Of a DNA stretch of 35,362 nucleotides, positions 34,025 to 35,362 are shown one piece after another. The position numbers and the translations under genes were made by a program. The stretch comes from Candidatus Gastranaerophilales bacterium (GTDB taxonomy: Bacteria; Cyanobacteriota; Vampirovibrionia; Gastranaerophilales; Gastranaerophilaceae), in the NCBI GenBank assembly GCA_947626225.1, contig CANQRH010000003.1, positions 1-35,362 on the forward strand, in the 5' to 3' direction. The stretch's first letter is position 1, and each line of letters begins with the position of its first letter. Below the pieces are notes generated by a model that saw nothing but the letters and a program-made list of their open reading frames with translations, made no database searches and was not told the DNA's origin.

Positions 34025-35362
34025 ACATGCTTCCTCAACGGGAATTTCTGGTTTACCGGATGAAACAGAAAATGAAAAAGACGCCAATTATTTAAAAAAA
34101 CTTATAGATAACTATGAAGTTATTTCTTTTGATTTATTTGATACATTGTTATTAAGACCATTTGTAAATCCTGATGATGTATTCAGATACATAGGGAAAA
34201 TGAATTATAACTTGAAATTTCCTATGCAACGAGAACTTGCTCAAAAGCGTGCAAGATTAGTAAAAATAACAAGAAATAAAGGTATAGAAGATATAACTTT
34301 AGATGATATATATAGTAAAATAGAGGGAGATTATAAGCAGTACGAATTAGATTTTGAATATAAAATTCTGACACAAAATAGATACATGCATGAAATATTT
34401 GAATATGCCAAACAAAAAGGAAAAAAGATTATAATAACATCTGATATGTATCTTGATTCGGAATTTTTGACAAAAGTATTGCATAAAAATGATTATCAAG
34501 GCTTTTATAAAATATATTTATCTTCTGAAATCGGTAAAAGTAAGGTAAGCGGAAATTTATTTAAATATATTTTAAGTGATATGAAGATATCATCATCACA
34601 AATTTTGCATATAGGAGATAATGAATCTGCTGATATAAAAGGTGCTGAGAAAGCTAAAATTACTTCATACAAATACAAAAAGGTTTCCGAACAATTTTTT
34701 GAAAAGCCGGAAAACAGATACTATTTAGATTATTACAAAAATACTAATAATAAAGTGCAAACCAGTATGATTTTGGGTATGAGGATATTAAAGGAACAAA
34801 ATTCTCCGAATAAAAATTTTTGGTATAAAATCGGCTATAATTACGGAGGAGTTATTGCCTTATTTTATATATTATGTGTAATAAAAATTTCCAAAATAAG
34901 AAATTTAACAGATTTACTTTTTATAGCAAGAGATGGTTATGTACTTAATGAAGTTTATAAAAAAATAAAAACTGATAACTTCCCTGAAAACCATTATATT
35001 TATGCTTCCAGAAAATTGCATGAAAAATATTATAATGAAACTGAGAGCGAATATAAAAATTATATTAATTCTATAAAATTAAAAGGTAAAAATGCCGGTA
35101 TAATTGATACATGTGCGGGGAATTTCTCTGCCCAAGCATTACTTACAAAATATCTGCCTGATATGAATTTTATAGGAATTTATATGGCGAGTGTTTTAAA
35201 CTATAAATATAATTATATTAATTTATCAAATAAACCGCATACAAGTTCCAAACTTCTGGGTTTTGTCTGGGAATTTATTGAATTCATACTGACTTCCTTT
35301 GAACCCCCTATCGAAGATATGAAAGATAGAAAACCAGTCTATAGAAAGGATTTAACTGAATT
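34023..35362 (+). CDS. HAD-superfamily (COG5610-like) domain, out of frame with its N-terminal part; cut by right edge
   Basis: Open from 34023 to the window end, about 446 codons, with no ATG before the first HAD motif; the first ATG comes after it (MNYNLKF), so it cannot make a complete HAD domain by itself. HAD motifs: SFDLFDTLLLRP (I, DxxDT), IITSDMYLD (II), KSKVSGNLF (III Lys) and HIGDNESADIKGAEKA (IV). The C-terminal part, TDLLFIARDGYVLNEVY followed by HYIYASRK, is typical of COG5610-type predicted hydrolases fused to glycosyltransferases. It is therefore the second domain of the gene beginning at 33224, separated by the G-tract frameshift. The end of the protein is outside the window. 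Confidence 0.8.

Overview
The window looks like a chromosomal segment from a low-GC bacterium with a Gram-negative-type envelope. It has an LptF/LptG-type permease, an autotransporter beta-barrel and several large signal-peptide adhesins. I infer a host-associated, non-photosynthetic relative of cyanobacteria (Melainabacteria/Gastranaerophilales type). The reasons are the gut-adhesin style of the surface genes, a zinc alcohol dehydrogenase resembling the cyanobacterial MDR family, and the LktA-like adhesin. No rRNA or marker gene confirms this. Most genes have AAGGAG-type ribosome sites, and several promoters are of the extended -10 type (TGnTAnnnT).

Left third (1-18.3 kb), surface proteins. 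Three very large minus-strand genes lie here. The first is a Pmp-like GGAI/FxxN repeat protein cut by the left edge. The second is a 2185-residue autotransporter with a Pmp-like N-terminus, an AIDA-like middle and a C-terminal barrel. The third is a 1332-residue protein with two tandem arrays of 18-residue repeats. Facing away from them is a 1095-residue LktA/FHA-like adhesin with an Asp-Thr repeat linker and, unexpectedly, a C-terminal PilZ (c-di-GMP-type) domain. The 663-base gap at 3117-3779 holds five palindromic elements of two families with covarying stems, plus a truncated GIY-YIG nuclease gene.

Middle (18.3-28.1 kb), mostly housekeeping. It contains a small secreted or lipoprotein, then a minus-strand operon (GH13-like TIM-barrel protein, a large ferritin-like protein, a small membrane protein) divergent from a classical ferritin. 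Next come gatA, a coiled-coil hypothetical protein, an LptF/G permease and a zinc dehydrogenase, all on the minus strand. purB diverges from these and appears to be leaderless.

Right third (28.1-35.4 kb). A two-gene recombination/repair module has a 1282-residue helicase with a degenerate second helicase half and an overlapping PD-(D/E)XK Fe-S nuclease. It is followed by a winged-helix gene. The last locus is a glycosyltransferase-like plus HAD (COG5610-like) gene split by a run of ten G residues. Nine Gs would restore one continuous protein, so this is a strong candidate for an ON/OFF phase-variable glycan gene, seen here in the OFF state.

The common theme is a variable cell surface: repeat-rich adhesins, simple repeats inside genes, and a slippable G-tract in a glycan-type gene, next to an ordinary core-gene block.
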